From Pinus tabuliformis (taxonomy: Eukaryota; Streptophyta; Pinopsida; Pinales; Pinaceae): 64,000 nucleotides of DNA. The DNA lies in contig CM062815.1 in assembly GCA_031772625.1 (NCBI GenBank), positions 604,609,980 through 604,673,979 on the forward strand. Direction: 5' to 3'. Every line of letters begins with the position of its first letter. The first letter of the stretch is position 1. Under the pieces are notes generated by a model. It saw nothing but the letters and a program-made list of their open reading frames with translations. It was not told where the DNA came from and did not search any database. A program made the translations under genes and the position numbers. Below, in pieces: positions 45,391 to 57,747 of this stretch.

Positions 45391-46143
45391 AAAAGGTGAG
45401 AAAACCAATGATGAAGAAACGCAAGACACTCAGGCACAGCAAGAACAGAGAGGAAAAGGAGAAATGGGCCAAATTGCTAAGCCTAAAACTGTGGGAGGAA
45501 CAATGGCACAAACACCCCGGTAAAGAGATTGCAGAGCAGAGCAGAGAGGACTGAAAAAGTCCAAACAAGTGAGGACACAACCAAGGCAACCACACCAAAA
45601 TTAAAAGGGAAGACACCCCCAGCCAAGTAGACCGAAACAGTGAAGACAGTTTCTACAGGAAGCCAGAAAACAGTTTCTATAGGAAGCCAGAAAACAGTCA
45701 ACACAGGACTTTCTACAGGAAGCATGAAGACAGGGCAACAAAAGGAAAAATTGCCTGAGATTTTAGCCAGGGAGGCAGCATCTGTGTTGGCCACCCTAAG
45801 AACATCTCCAAAGCAAAAAGGGAAGTGAAAGAGGGAGCCTTCCATGTATTTTAAGGTAAGAAGGAGCATGCGAATAAAAACTAGCAGACCGCAGCCACCG
45901 TCAAAAGAGCCAATCACGATTTTAGACACCCCAGCTACACAAAAGGAGAGGTCTCCCTCAAAGGCATCCATCACCTATGAACGAGGAAGCCCGAAGACAT
46001 CCACCTGGAGAGAAAGAATGAAAATGTTGGACACAAAGGCCTCTCTACAGGATGCTGAGATAGTTCTACAGGAAGCTGAGAATTCTCTAGGAAAAGGAGC
46101 ACATGCAGTGGGAATAAGCAGAGAGAAAAGCATAGTTTCATGA
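45391..46143 (+). pseudogene. Element E Lys/Ser/Thr-rich ORF before the 3' LTR
   Basis: Frame 45640-46143 with one stop at 45829. The first part has STGS-type repeats because TTCTACAGGAAGC is read as Ser-Thr-Gly-Ser; the second part is Lys/Glu-rich, likely coiled coil. Compare the charged C-terminal half of D ORF3. Copy in F at 50209-50799. Confidence 0.5.
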
Positions 46144-46250
46144 CCGAGAAGAGGACATCACTTCAGAAGCTTGGCATGACAGGGAGGCCACCAGGGCCAT
46201 CAAAGATGAGGAGATAGATTAGTTTCTCATAGGATGAGCAACACTTTCAG

Positions 46251-46260
46251 TAGGGGGTGA
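46251..46260 (+). other. Element E polypurine tract
   Basis: TAGGGGGTGA immediately before the LTR start TGATGAGCCC. The same tract is at 50092-50101 in F, reversed. Confidence 0.8.
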
Positions 46261-47740
46261 TGATGAGCCCCAAAAATGGATAATTATATGGGCTCATTCA
46301 GCCTCCTAATTCGACTTAATCCACCATTCTCATTAGTTTATTGCATGTTTTTTATTATATTTATGTTAATAGAGTGAATTGGGTTAGTCATTATGCCAGC
46401 AAGTCTAATGTGTGCTTTATGCAGTATTTTTGGTCAATTTGAAGACAAAATCAAAGGTTTAAATGAGCACTTGGTAGCGAAATTCGTGGAGAGGATTTTT
46501 AGGAAGGTGTTCCCTTCATTTATGGGCCCTTACATCGAATTCTCCACCATCAGCTCAGAGTTCAAGGGCCACCAAATCAATTATCACAAGGGCATCCAAG
46601 CAAGGGCTAGTAAAGGTGTTGTTAACTACAAGTTTTGGCAGCTGAGTTCCTAAAGTTTAGGAGGGCTGTTGGGGTCCTCAATTTGTATAAATAAGAAGGC
46701 TTAGGGCCTAATTTCAGTTAGTCACTTTGTAGGCAGAAGTTAGCTAGTTTGTAGTTCGATTTTAGTCATTCTTTTAGTCACTTTTTAGGCAGTAGATTAG
46801 CTCTGCATTTCAGCACACTTTCAAGCTTTCCCTTGTGGACAGTTTTTGATATAACTATTATTTCTTACTCAATAAAGATGAATCCAGCTTTGCACCAGCT
46901 CTAATCTCTCTTAGGAGGCTGTAGCTCTTGGGGTTGGGCCCAACTCAAGTGCCCAGTACCTCCTTTATTTACCTTTATGTGTTTTTGCTGCATTCTTAGA
47001 ATAAAATCTGCTATTTAGATTTAAATCTTGCTTTGTTATTTAGATTGCTTTTGATGATTAAAAAGGATTTTTATGTTCAGATTGAGTTGATAGGTTATTA
47101 ACAGGGAAGATCTTCAGAAAAAGGCCATCAAGGACCTCTGATCTCACCTCTCCCTCAGTGGGATCATGAGTTGGGACAAAGGTGACCTTGCTACCAACAG
47201 AAACATTGTCATTGCCTCACCATGCAATCATTAGTGTTCGATTTTTATTTGCAGAAGTTGGTTACATGTTCAGATTCTTTATTGCTTCGTTGCATAGTTA
47301 GTATACATGGTTTCATTGCAAATAAACTTTTGTTCATTCTCTTTACTGTTAGCTAGATCAGATTAGGTTAACGTAACTAGGTCTCTGATTTTCCAAGTCT
47401 TCGTTGGTTTATTTGAAGAAACAACTTGCAGAGCACCCGTAACACTTCTCTATCTGCCCATACTCCATCAATCCCATCTGCTCCATCCCCTAACGTGGAT
47501 TCTTGCCTCACATTTGCCATTGCTCACATAACCCTATTTTTTGTGCAACATTGCTTCACTCCTCCTTAAACAAATCTAACCCTCTTCATCTCTCCTCAGC
47601 TCCATCCACCAAGTCCTGGACCTCCTCACACCCTTATCCTACCTCCATACTCACTCCTTCACCTTTCTCTCTCCATCCACCCTCCAAAATGCCATTTCTG
47701 AACATCCTATAGAAAATACAGAACATCCTGTAGAACCCCT
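46261..47740 (+). repeat. Element E LTR, 5' part at the right end
   Basis: Begins TGATGAGCCC and follows the F LTRs for about 1.48 kb, then stops in the middle of the LTR (TAGAACCCCT) and is joined to filler. Confidence 0.85.
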
Positions 47741-48031
47741 GGACAAGAAAAACATCCATGAATCAGCAACCAAGCCATCATGCAACCATAGAAACAAATG
47801 CATGCAACAACAAAAAGCACCTCACAGCAGCCACATTCGACTTCCAGGTACGTGACTAGACTCGTTCCTCTGATTGCATCAATGTAATTTGAAAACTGCG
47901 TGAGCACTGAGATGGTTGTGATTAAAAAAATCGGTGGCCAGCTAACTGGCCACCCTCATTCAGTTCAAACAATGCTCGGTGGGTGAATACGACATGTGTG
48001 CTCAGCCATCTCAAGAGGAAATCTGGAAACA
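47741..48031 (+). other. Filler at the right end of element E
   Basis: The first part resembles interior 43971-44130 of E (GACAAGAAAAACATCCATG); the rest is more diverged. It contains a perfect 9-bp hairpin, GGTGGCCAG (47933-47941) with CTGGCCACC (47946-47954), loop CTAA. Confidence 0.6.
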
Positions 48032-50091
48032 GGTAGTTCGTAACAAACTTGGAAGCGACGGTGTTGTATGCACAAGTACTAGCTCTTGCCGCGGCTGTCA
48101 CTTGGTCAGCTGGCACAAGTCCGCTAGGAGCTTAAGCCAACTTCTATGAGCTCTTAGAAGAAGCTTTTTAACTGATGGATGAAAGCTAACTCAAAGAAGG
48201 CTAATCTACTTGCAGAAAGAAACTGGAAAGCTGAAAGGAAACGCAAACCCTAGCAAACCCTAATTTTACCAGCTAGCCCTACTGATGCAAGAAAGAGGAT
48301 GCAAGCTACTGAAAGAGATGACATTGACTTCTAAGAAGGTAAAATGCATGTGTCTAAGCTACTTCTACAGTAACATCTGAAAAAAAATAAAAAATAAAAC
48401 ACATATTTTTGTATTTTTGAATAAGTTGTTAGAATTATCATGCATGTGCTTTTAACTGGTTTTGACTGTGCAGAGGTGGCTTGGCGAGAGGAAATGCTTG
48501 CAGATGGTTGGGAAGGGTCAAAGAGGGCCTAAGGGGTCCCTAGCATCCTTCCAGAGAGTTTCACAAAGTTTGGCTATCAAGAAACCGCATTCATGAGCTT
48601 CTACAGGAAGTCTGCAGGGGTTCTACAGGATGTTCTTGATCCGGATTTAAACAGGAACGCAATAGATGGAGGGTGGATGGAAAGAGAAAGGTGAAGGAGT
48701 GAGTATGGAGGTAGGATAAGGGTGTCAGGAGGTCCAAGACTTGGAGGATGGAGCTGAGGAGAGATGAAGAGTGTTGGATTTGTTCAAGGAGGACTGAAGC
48801 AATGTTGCACAAAAATTAGGGTTATGTGAGAAAATGGCAAACGTGAGGCAAGAATCCGCGTTAGGGGATGGAGCAGATGGGATTGATGGAGTATGGTTAG
48901 ATAGAGAAGTGGTACGGGGCTCTGCAAGTTGTTTCTTCAACTGAACCAACGAAAACTTGGAAAATCAAAGACCTAGTTACGTTAACCTAATCTGATCTAG
49001 TTAACAGTAAAGAGAATGAACAAAAGTTTATTTGCAATGAAACAATGTATACTAACTATGCAACGAAGCAATCAAGAATCTCAACATGTAACCAACTTTT
49101 GCAAATAAAAATCGAACACTAATGATTGCATGGTGAGGCAATGACAGTGTTTTTGTTGGCAACAAGGTCACCTTTGTCCCAGCTCATGATCCCACTGAGG
49201 GAGAGGTGAGATCAGAGGTCCTTGATGGCCTTTTTCTGACGATCTTCCCTGCTAATAACCTATCAACTCAATCCGAACATAAAAATCCTTTTTAATCATC
49301 AAAAGCAATCTAAATAACAAAGCTAGATTTAAATCTAAATAGCAGATTTTATTCTAAGAATGCAGCAAAAACACATAAAGGTAAACAAAGGAGGTACTGG
49401 GCACTTGAGTTGGGCCCAACCCCAAGAGCTACAACCTCCTAAGAGAGATTAGAGCTGGTGCAAATCTGGATTCATCTTTATTGAGCAAGAAATAATAGTT
49501 ACATCAAAAACTATCCACAAGGGAAAGCTTGAAAGTGTGCTGAAATGCAGAGCTAATCTACTGCCTAAAAAATGACTAAAAGAATGACTAAAATCGAACT
49601 ACAAACTAGCTAACTTCTGCCTACAAAGTGACTAACTGAAATTAGGCCCTAAGCCTTCTTATTTATACAAATTGAGGACCCCAACAGCCCTCCTAAACTT
49701 TAGGAACTCGGCTGCCAAAACTTGTATTTATCAGCACCTTTACTAGCCCTTGCTCGGCTACCCTTGTGATAATCGATTTGGTGGCCCTTGAACTCCGAGC
49801 TGATGGTGGAGAATTCGAGGTAAGGGCCCATAAATGAAGGGGACACCTTCCTCAAAATCCTCTCCATGAATTTGCTACCAAGTGCTCATTTAAACCTTTG
49901 ATTTTGTCTCCAAATTGACCAAAAAGACTGCATAAAGCACACATTAGACTTGTTGGCATAATGACTAACCCAATTCACTCTATTAGCATAAATATAATCA
50001 AAAACATGCAATAAACTAATGAGAATGGTGGATTAAGTCGAATTAGGAGGCTAAATGAGCCCATATAATTATCCATTTTTGGGGCTCATCA
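48032..50091 (-). repeat. Element F 3' LTR, main part
   Basis: Reverse orientation, starting at 50091 (TGATGAG) and cut at 48032 by element E. Confidence 0.86.
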
Positions 50092-50208
50092 TCACCCCCT
50101 ACTGAAAGTGTTGCTCATCCTCTAAGCAACTAATCTATCTCCTCATCTTTGATGGCCTTGGTGGCCTCCCTGTCATGCCAAGCTTCTGAAGTGATGTCCT
50201 CTTCTCGG

Positions 50209-50799
50209 TCATGAAACCATGCTTTTCTCTCTGCTTCTTCCCACTGCCTGTGCTCCTTTTCCTAGAGAATTCTCAGCTTCCTGTAGAACTGTCTCAGCAT
50301 CCTGTAAAGAGGCCTTTGTGTCCAACATTTTCATTCTTTCTCTCCAAGTGGATGTCTTCAGGCTTCCCCGTTCATAGGTGATGGATGCCTTTGAGGGAGA
50401 CCTCCCCTTTTGTGTCGCTGGGGTGTCTAAAATCGTGATTGGCTCTTTTGACGGTGGCTGGGGTCTGCCAGTTTTTATCCGCATGCTCCTTCTTACCTTA
50501 AAATACATGGAAGGCTCCCTCTTTCACTTCCCTTTTTGCTTTGGAGATGTGCTTAGGGTGGCCAGCACACCTGCTACCTCCCTAGCTAAAATATCAGGCT
50601 ATTTTTCCTTTTGTTGCCCTGTCTTCATGCTTCTTGTAGAAAGTCCTGTGTTGACTGTTTTCTGGCTTCCTGTAGAAACTGTCTTCACTGTTTCGGTCTG
50701 CTTGGCTGGGGGTGTCTTCCCTTTTAATTTTGGTGTGGTTGCCTTGGTTGTGTCCTCACTTGTTTGGACTTTTTCAGTCCTCTCTGCCCTGCTCTGCAA
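50209..50799 (-). pseudogene. Element F Lys/Ser/Thr-rich ORF
   Basis: Partner of 45640-46143 in E: pieces 50799-50599 and 50508-50209. A stop and a few substitutions separate them. Likely disordered or coiled coil; function unknown. Confidence 0.5.
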
Positions 50800-50936
50800 T
50801 CTCTTTCCCGGGGTGTTTGTGCCATTGTTCCTCCCACAGTTTTAGGCTTAGCAATTTGGCCCATTTCTCTTTTTCCTCTCTGTTCTTGCTGTGCCTGAGT
50901 GTCTTTCGTTTCTTCATCATTGTTATCTGACCTTTT

Positions 50937-51240
50937 TCAATGTGTTCTTTCTTCCTCACTACTGGATGGGGTGATATTTTTGGCCAAAACTCTGATATTA
51001 TCATCCCGAGACATGTTTCGGGAGATTTCCCATGATATGGAGATAGTGTAGGTGTGTAGAGCGTCTTCTACTAATAATTTGATGAGCCCATGATGGGCCA
51101 ACTGGTCTGGAATCCCTTCATTCATTTTTGTGGCACATTCACTTAATGACTGCAGAAGAAAATAGGGAATGCTTAACTTCTCTTCTAGAGGTGAATCAAT
51201 TCCATGTCTAAGTTCACACAGCAACCTGAAATGATAACCA
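50937..51240 (-). pseudogene. Element F ORF3-like module
   Basis: Same module as at 45076-45390 with only a few amino-acid changes, including the HHGLIKLLVEDAL helix. Read leftward it ends at a stop after a Ser/Glu-rich tail. The high similarity of E and F here is in line with the rest of the elements, so selection is not proven. Confidence 0.6.
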
Positions 51241-53531
51241 TGGATAATGCTGAATTATGAATCCCCCTGGCATGGCAAGAGTGCTCCCTTTTTCTTATGC
51301 TTTGTCAGAAAAGGAAATGTTGTTTATGGTTTCCCCCTCGATTTAAGGAAGAATTCCTCGTCTGTTTGATATCAATGAACAATAATTCCTTGGTTTCAAG
51401 ACTTTTGCTGCCCAAATACTCGGTCGTCCATGTATAACAGGAAAACTTAGGTTTCCATAGACAGGGTATAGCACTTCAATTTTTACTCCCAACATACATA
51501 CAAACGTGCAACTTCAAATTTTTTTTATGTACAGGCTAGCCCTCACAGTGCTTTATCTTTTCTACAAGAGAAAAAATGTTTTAACAGGAACTGTGGAGGA
51601 GAATATTGACGCAGAACCGACCGAGAAATTCCATGCAACACAGGAAAACTGTTGTTTTTGACTCACGGCAGACTTGTCTCTAACCCTCCAATTCAAAATA
51701 GCTCAATTCATCACCTTTTTGGAGTATATCATGCATGGAAGAGTGTTTTCGATCCTACCTTTCTCGGGACTCCAAATTTGTCGAAGAAAAACCAGGCTTC
51801 TCTGTTTCGGAAGGCTATGCCGTACTTCCTGTAGAATTTCTTGCTGGCTTTTGTAGGATGTCCCTGCGCCTCTGAATGAGCTCGATACACGGGAGAACTT
51901 TGAAACAGGCCGAAAAGCTTTGTGAAGGACGACAGGTTAACAAATTGTGCGAGCAGAGGATGCGTACTTCGGCTAAGAAGGTTCCAGGTGCAAATGAATC
52001 AGCGGGTGGTGAGAGTTAGCCGAGCATTTTTTAATTATGGTGTGATTCGTGGTGAGGGACTGAAGTGGCCAGGGGTACGTGGCCACATGCAGACTGCAGC
52101 GCTATCATGAACTGCATGTTCTCTTCTTGATCAGTGGCACTAGAGTTCAAACGGACAACACTCCCTATTTTTTTAATTTTCACGTGAGTTGACTGTCCAC
52201 GTATACTGCATGATTTCCAGCTGAGCACTAGAGAAGGCACTGTCAGGTTAAATTTGCTAGATTTCTGGCTTAATCCCACCATTTCATTCATTTAAGCACT
52301 TTTGAATCATATTGATGCAAATAGAGGAACTGGTTTAGATGCATACCTGTAAGTCGACGTGCTGCTGGGTCCTTTTTGCTGCTGCATGCATTTGTTTCTG
52401 TGGTTGCATGATGGCTTGGTGGCTGATTCATGGCTATTTTTCTTGTGCAGGTATCCTCTGGCTGGATCCATGCTGTAGGAGCTAGCTTCACGTTCAGATT
52501 TGCACCCTCATGCTGTTGACGCTAAATTTTCACGGGACATAAACTTGTTTTTTCCATTGCTCCCGAACGATAGACCAGATCGATCTGAAACTTTATGAGC
52601 ATGTTCCTCTCATCATTATGCACCTCCCATAGCAAAATTGCGATCAATGGATGCATAGATTTCGAGAAAAACAGAAAATGGCTGAATATTACAAAGATCA
52701 ATTTCTCAGAAACTGTGCATCGGAATCAGCTGAAACTGCTTGGGTAGGTTACTATCACATATATGCATCTCCCCATGAAACAGGTTTTGAAATGGATGCA
52801 CGGATAGGGAGAAAATGCAAAAATGGTTGAAGGTGATGGACGCTAGTTTCTTGGAAATTGTGCACTAGAATTGGCTAAAATTGGTCGGACATGTTGCCAT
52901 CATCCCTATACAACTCCCCGTAAAACGGTTTTGGAAATGTATGCACAGTTTTCAAGCTAGGGAAAAACAAATTTCAGCACGATGTATTTTTGCTTCCATG
53001 CATTCTGCAGTTTTTTGCATGGTAAGAAGAAATGAGCTTGGGCTGTGATGCAGGCATGGGGATGATGGAAGAGGAGTTTAAAGATTGTAAGAGGACTTTT
53101 GAACCCTTGAGGAAGCTATCATGTTCACCAAACTACCTTTTTGAAATCCATTTCTAGCTTCCTGTAGAAATCCTGTAATTTCTACAGGAACTTCCTGTAG
53201 AACACGCAGTTTTTAGGTAAGAAGCACAATGAGATGGAAAAAATGATGGAGAAGGGTGAGGGATGGAAAAATGGATACTTACAGGCCTCATGGACATATT
53301 CCTAGCCTTCCGGTCCTCTTCGGAGATCGATTTTGGCTTGTTTGTAGGTTTCCTGTAGAAGACACAGAACTTCCTATAGAAGGCATAGAACTTCCTCTAT
53401 CTTTGTCTTGAGCAATCCTCCTAACCTGTAATGTCCTTCTTGCAACCTACAATTACTCAATAGAAATTAGGTTTATTTTTATTTTTCTCTTTTCTTCTTG
53501 CTTTTTCTTCTTCTTTTTTTGAAAACAACTA
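51241..53531 (-). other. Element F, gene-free interior
   Basis: Reverse counterpart of 42900-45070 of E. No supported ORF. Carries the TTCCTGTAGAA motif at about 51827, 53160-53205 and 53350-53375. Confidence 0.5.
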
Positions 53532-53706
53532 GGGCGCCTCATGGAGGTTTTCACCCTAATTGCCTGCCCTAAGTGCCTCTAAGGGAGGTTTTCACCCAAG
53601 GATCTTATTCTCTTTTCTTTTCTCTTTTTTTTCCAACCCATTGACCGCCTCATGGAGGTTTTCAATCAATGAGCCAATCTGAGGCGCCTCCGAGGAGGTT
53701 TTCACC
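53532..53706 (-). repeat. Four-copy hairpin repeat in element F
   Basis: Reverse counterpart of 42715-42886. Units at about 53534-53555, 53574-53596, 53646-53665 and 53682-53706; the second has lost part of its stem (CCTCTAAGGGAGG). Confidence 0.7.
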
Positions 53707-53953
53707 TTGGATTTTTATTTTCCTCCTATTTTCATTTTTTCTTTTTCTTTTTTCTTTTTTTTAACCCTACCCTACTTGAAAAACAAAACCATTTTCAAGC
53801 ATAAGAATACTTCCAATGGAGCCATGTGCACATCGAGATTAGAGACAAAATGATGTGGAGGCTCGAAATGCATTCTTTGACAGGTATCCAGATTTCAGAT
53901 ACCAAATGATTTGACTTTGAAAGGATCGAACATAGCTGAGGAAGAGAGTACTG

Positions 53954-54991
53954 TTATAGCTTAGTGACCGTCTGGAACCATATCTCAATATAGCTCTGAT
54001 ATCCTTGGTCCTTTTTCTGATCTGGATCATTCTCCATATCTTCTTCTATCATGACCTTCACATCTTCCACTTTTTGTTGAGTTTTCTCTTGAATACATGG
54101 AGGATTTGATGGTAACCATGAGGGAACTCTCTCGATCTCTGATTTTGATGTCTTCTCTTCATCTAATGCAGCCCATGGTTCTTTGATCTCCTCTTTTGAA
54201 TCTTCTTTTGCTGGATGTGGTCCTTCAATGCTTTCAGGATAATCTCTTTTTTGCAATACTCTTCCTGAGCTATGGTGAAGATCTTTGAGCTCAAGAGGAG
54301 TCATTTGGACATGTTGTGCCTCAGCTTTGCAATTGGGTTGAGCTATTCCAATGTGCAAGTTTGGAAATGGTGGTACGGGTAGTTGAGTGGGGCTGTATAT
54401 TCGAGATGGATGTGGATGGGGTTGTGGTTGGGTAGGTGGTGGAGGCAAAGGAGTGGGAGGAGAGTTGTACTGGGGCCTCCACCCCTGATGAGGTGCATTC
54501 CACTGAGGCTGTGGATCAGCATAAGAGTGAAATGAATGAGCAACTGGAGAAGCATGGTATTGAGGAGGATACAACCAAGGAGGGGGTGTGGATCAGGAAC
54601 GATGAGCAGGGGGACCCCAAGACGGCATGGAAGTGGCTTGATAGGGGTTATAATGGGTCTGGTATGTCCCTTGCATTCCCTCCTGGTAAGTTCTGGGTCC
54701 ATGTGGCCTCCTTTGGTTCATGAAATAGAGTGGTTCAGTGACTCCTTTGGCTTTCTGATATGCATCTTTAAGTCCGGGCAAGGAAGGGCACTAATTCGTA
54801 GGATGGTCTTCTTCACAGACAAAACACACTTCTATAGAGTGCAATGGACATCTACTCCTAGGATGCTTTCTAGTGCACCTGGGACAAAAGATGGCCAAAG
54901 CCCTCTTGGCTTCCTCTTGCTTCCTTTGGATCTGTAAGGTATCTAGTTGCATGGCAAGAAACTGCCTCATCTCGCTCTTGAAATCTTCCAT
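53954..54991 (-). pseudogene. Element F gag C-terminal ORF with zinc knuckles
   Basis: Same frame and layout as 41383-42639 in E. The second zinc knuckle is cut by an in-frame stop (TAG where E has Gln) at about 54792. The Pro/Gln-rich stretch and the acidic tail follow. The first knuckle CPRCTRKHPRSRC is intact. Confidence 0.75.
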
Positions 54992-55599
54992 CTAATTTGC
55001 AAATTCATTTTTGGATAAGGTACTACTCCCAACATTTCTTCTTATAGCCATTTGCTCTAGAGGAATGTTTTCTTCTTCTTCTTCCCTTGAGGTTCTTCAA
55101 ATATGTCTTGCTGTCCACCTAAGGGTTCTTTAATCACAACCATCGAAGAAGAGAGAAGGTTGGTTGTGTGAAGCAGTGGGGGCGTTGTGCAATCATTTTT
55201 CAGAATTATCTCTACTCCTACAAGGTAGGAAAGGAAATCTTCTTGGTTGATTTTTTGCTTTTTTTCTGCTTGTACCTACAAAACTAAAATAAATTGAACT
55301 GCAACTAACTATCTTGCTGAAATGAAAATGTGGAATTGAAATGAAAGCACGAAAGGACTAATATATTTTGCTCAAATGAAATTGCAGGAATGAAATGCTA
55401 GGCTACGCTTGCAGAATTGAAATGCTAATCTACGCTTGCAGAAATGAAATTACAGAATTGAAATGCTAATCTATGAAAGCGGGAAATGCTAATCTACTTT
55501 TGTAGAAACGAAATTGCATAATGGAAATGAAATAAACTACTTAGCAGAAGGTTGTAGTGGAAAATAGAAGAAAGCAGCAATCACCAATACTCTAACGCT

Positions 55600-55617
55600 T
55601 CCCCGGCAACATCGCCA
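55600..55617 (-). other. Element F primer-binding site
   Basis: On the minus strand TGGCGATGTTGCCGGGGA, seven bases from the LTR end. Athila-type, one change from the copy in E. Confidence 0.8.
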
Positions 55618-55623
55618 AAAAGA

Positions 55624-57747
55624 TGGTGGGCCCCAATATTGCAGCAATAATGCTGCAACTCCTGGAACTCCCTTCTTTAATTTTATCAACCCGGTAGTTC
55701 GTAACAAACTTGGAAGCAACGGTGTTGTATGCACAAGTATTAGCTCTTGCCGTGGCTGTCACTTGGTCAACTGGCACAAGTCCGCTAGGAGCTTAAGCCA
55801 ACTTCTATGAGCTCTTAGAAGAAGCTTTTTAACTGATGGATGAAAGTTAACTCAAAGAAGGTTAATCTACTTGCAGAAAGAAACTGGAAAGCTAAAAGGA
55901 AATGTAAACCCTAGCAAACCCTAATTTTACCAGCTAGCCCTACTGATGCAAGAAAGAGGATGCAAGCTACTGAAAGAGATGCCATTGACTTCTAGGAAGG
56001 TAAAATGCATGTGTCTAAGCTACTTCTACAGTAACATCAAAAAAAAAAAAAAAACATCTTTTTGTATTTTTGAATAAGTTGTTAGAATTATCATGCATGT
56101 GCTTTTAACTGGTTTTGACTGTGCAGAGGTGGATTGGTGAGAGGAAATGCTTGAAAATGGTTGGGAAGGGTCAAATAGGGCCTAAGGGGTCCCTAGCACC
56201 CTTCCAGAGAGTTTCACAAAGTTTGGCTATCAAGAAACTGCATTCGTGAGCTTCTACAGGAAGTCTGCAGGGGTTCTACAGGATGTTCTGTATTTTCTAC
56301 AGGATGTTCAGAAATGGCATTTTGGAGGGTGGATGGAGAGAGCAAGGTGAAGGACTGAGTATGGAGGTAGGAAAAGGGTGTGAGGAGGTCCAAGTTTTGG
56401 TGGATGGAGCTAAGGAGAGATGAAGACGATTGGATTTGTTCAAAGAGGAGTGAAGCAATGTTGCACAAAAATTAGGGTTACGTGAGAAAATGGCAAACGT
56501 GAGGCAAGAATCCGCGTTAGGGGATGGAGCAGATGGGATTGATGGAGTATGGGTAGATAGAGAAGTGGTATGGGTGCTCTGCAAGTTGTTTCTTCAACTG
56601 AACCAACGAAGACTTGGAAAATCAGAGACCTAGTTACGTTAACCTAATCTGATCTAGCTAACAGTAAAGAGAATGAACAAAAGTTTATTTGCAATGAAAC
56701 CATGTATAATAACTATGCAACGAAGCAATCAAGAATCTGAACATGTAACCAACTTTTGCAAATAAAAATCGAACACTAATGATTGCATGGTGAGGCAATG
56801 ACAATGTTTTTGTTGGCAGCAAAGTCACCTTTGTCCCAGCTCATGATCCCACTGAGGGAGAGGTGAGATCAGAGGTCCTTGATGGCCTTTTTCTGACGAT
56901 CTTCCCTATTAATAACCTATCAACTCAATCTGAACATAAAAGCCTTTTTAATCATCAAAAGCAATCTAAATAACAAAGCAAGATTTAAATCTAAATAACA
57001 TATTTTATTCTAAGAATGCAGCAAAAACACATAAAGGTAAACAAAGGAGGTACTGGGCACTTGAGTTGGGCCCAACCCCAAGAGCTATAGCCTCCTAAGA
57101 GAGATTAGAGCCGGTGCAAAGCTGGATTCATCTTTATTGATCAAGAAATAATAGTTACATAAAAAACTGTCCACAAGGGAAAGCTTGAAAGTGTGCTGAA
57201 ATGCAGAGCTAATCTACTGCCTAAAAAATGACTAAAAGAATGACTAAAATGGAACTACAAACTAGCTAACTTCTGCCTACAAAGTGACTAACTGAAATGA
57301 GGCCCTAAGCCTTCTTATTTATACAAATTGAGGACCCCAACAACCCTCCTAAACTTTAGGAACTCAGCTGCCAAAACTTGTAGTTAACAACACCTTTACT
57401 AGCCTTGCTCGGCTGCCCTTGTGATAATCGATTTGGTGGCCCTTGAACTCCGAGCTGATGGTGGAGAATTCGAGGTAAGGGCCCATAAATGAAGGGGACA
57501 CCTTCCTAAAAATCCTCTCCACGAATTTGGCTACCAAGTGCTCATTTAAAACTTTGATTTTGTCTCCAAATTGACCAAAAAGACTGCATAAAGCACACAT
57601 TAGACTTGTTGGCATAATGACTAACCCAATTCACTCTATTAGCATAAATATAATAGAAAACATGCAATAAACTAATGAGAATGGTGGATTAAGTCGAATT
57701 AGGAGGCTGAATGAACCCATATAATTATCCATTTTTGGGGCTCATAA
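55624..57747 (-). repeat. Element F 5' LTR (2124 bp)
   Basis: Complete LTR. On the minus strand it starts TTATGAG (TG changed to TT) at 57747 and ends GGGCCCACCA at 55624. Flanked by TAAAC, the TSD copy. Confidence 0.87.

Larger units (their letters stand above)
40119..48031 (+). mobile_element. Element E: inverted sister copy of F with circularly permuted LTRs
   Basis: Order on the plus strand: last part of an LTR (40119-40809), PBS, interior (40810-46260), first part of an LTR (46261-47740), then 291 bp of interior-like filler. The two LTR parts overlap by about 50 bp (40119-40168 matches 47690-47740), so together they make one LTR. That is the order expected for a one-LTR circle opened inside its LTR. 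No TSD is seen, and about 12 bp of F LTR are missing at the site. Confidence 0.75.
40062..57747 (-). mobile_element. Element F: pol-less Athila-type retrotransposon, 3' LTR split by element E
   Basis: 5' LTR 55624-57747, interior 50092-55623, 3' LTR 48032-50091 continued at 40062-40118. The parts of the 3' LTR add up to about 2.12 kb, the length of the 5' LTR, allowing for about 12 bp lost at the E junction. The TSD AAAAC/TAAAC and the restored gag frame of D on the two sides confirm the borders. The interior encodes gag C-terminus and ORF3-like pieces but no protease, RT or integrase. Confidence 0.87.
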
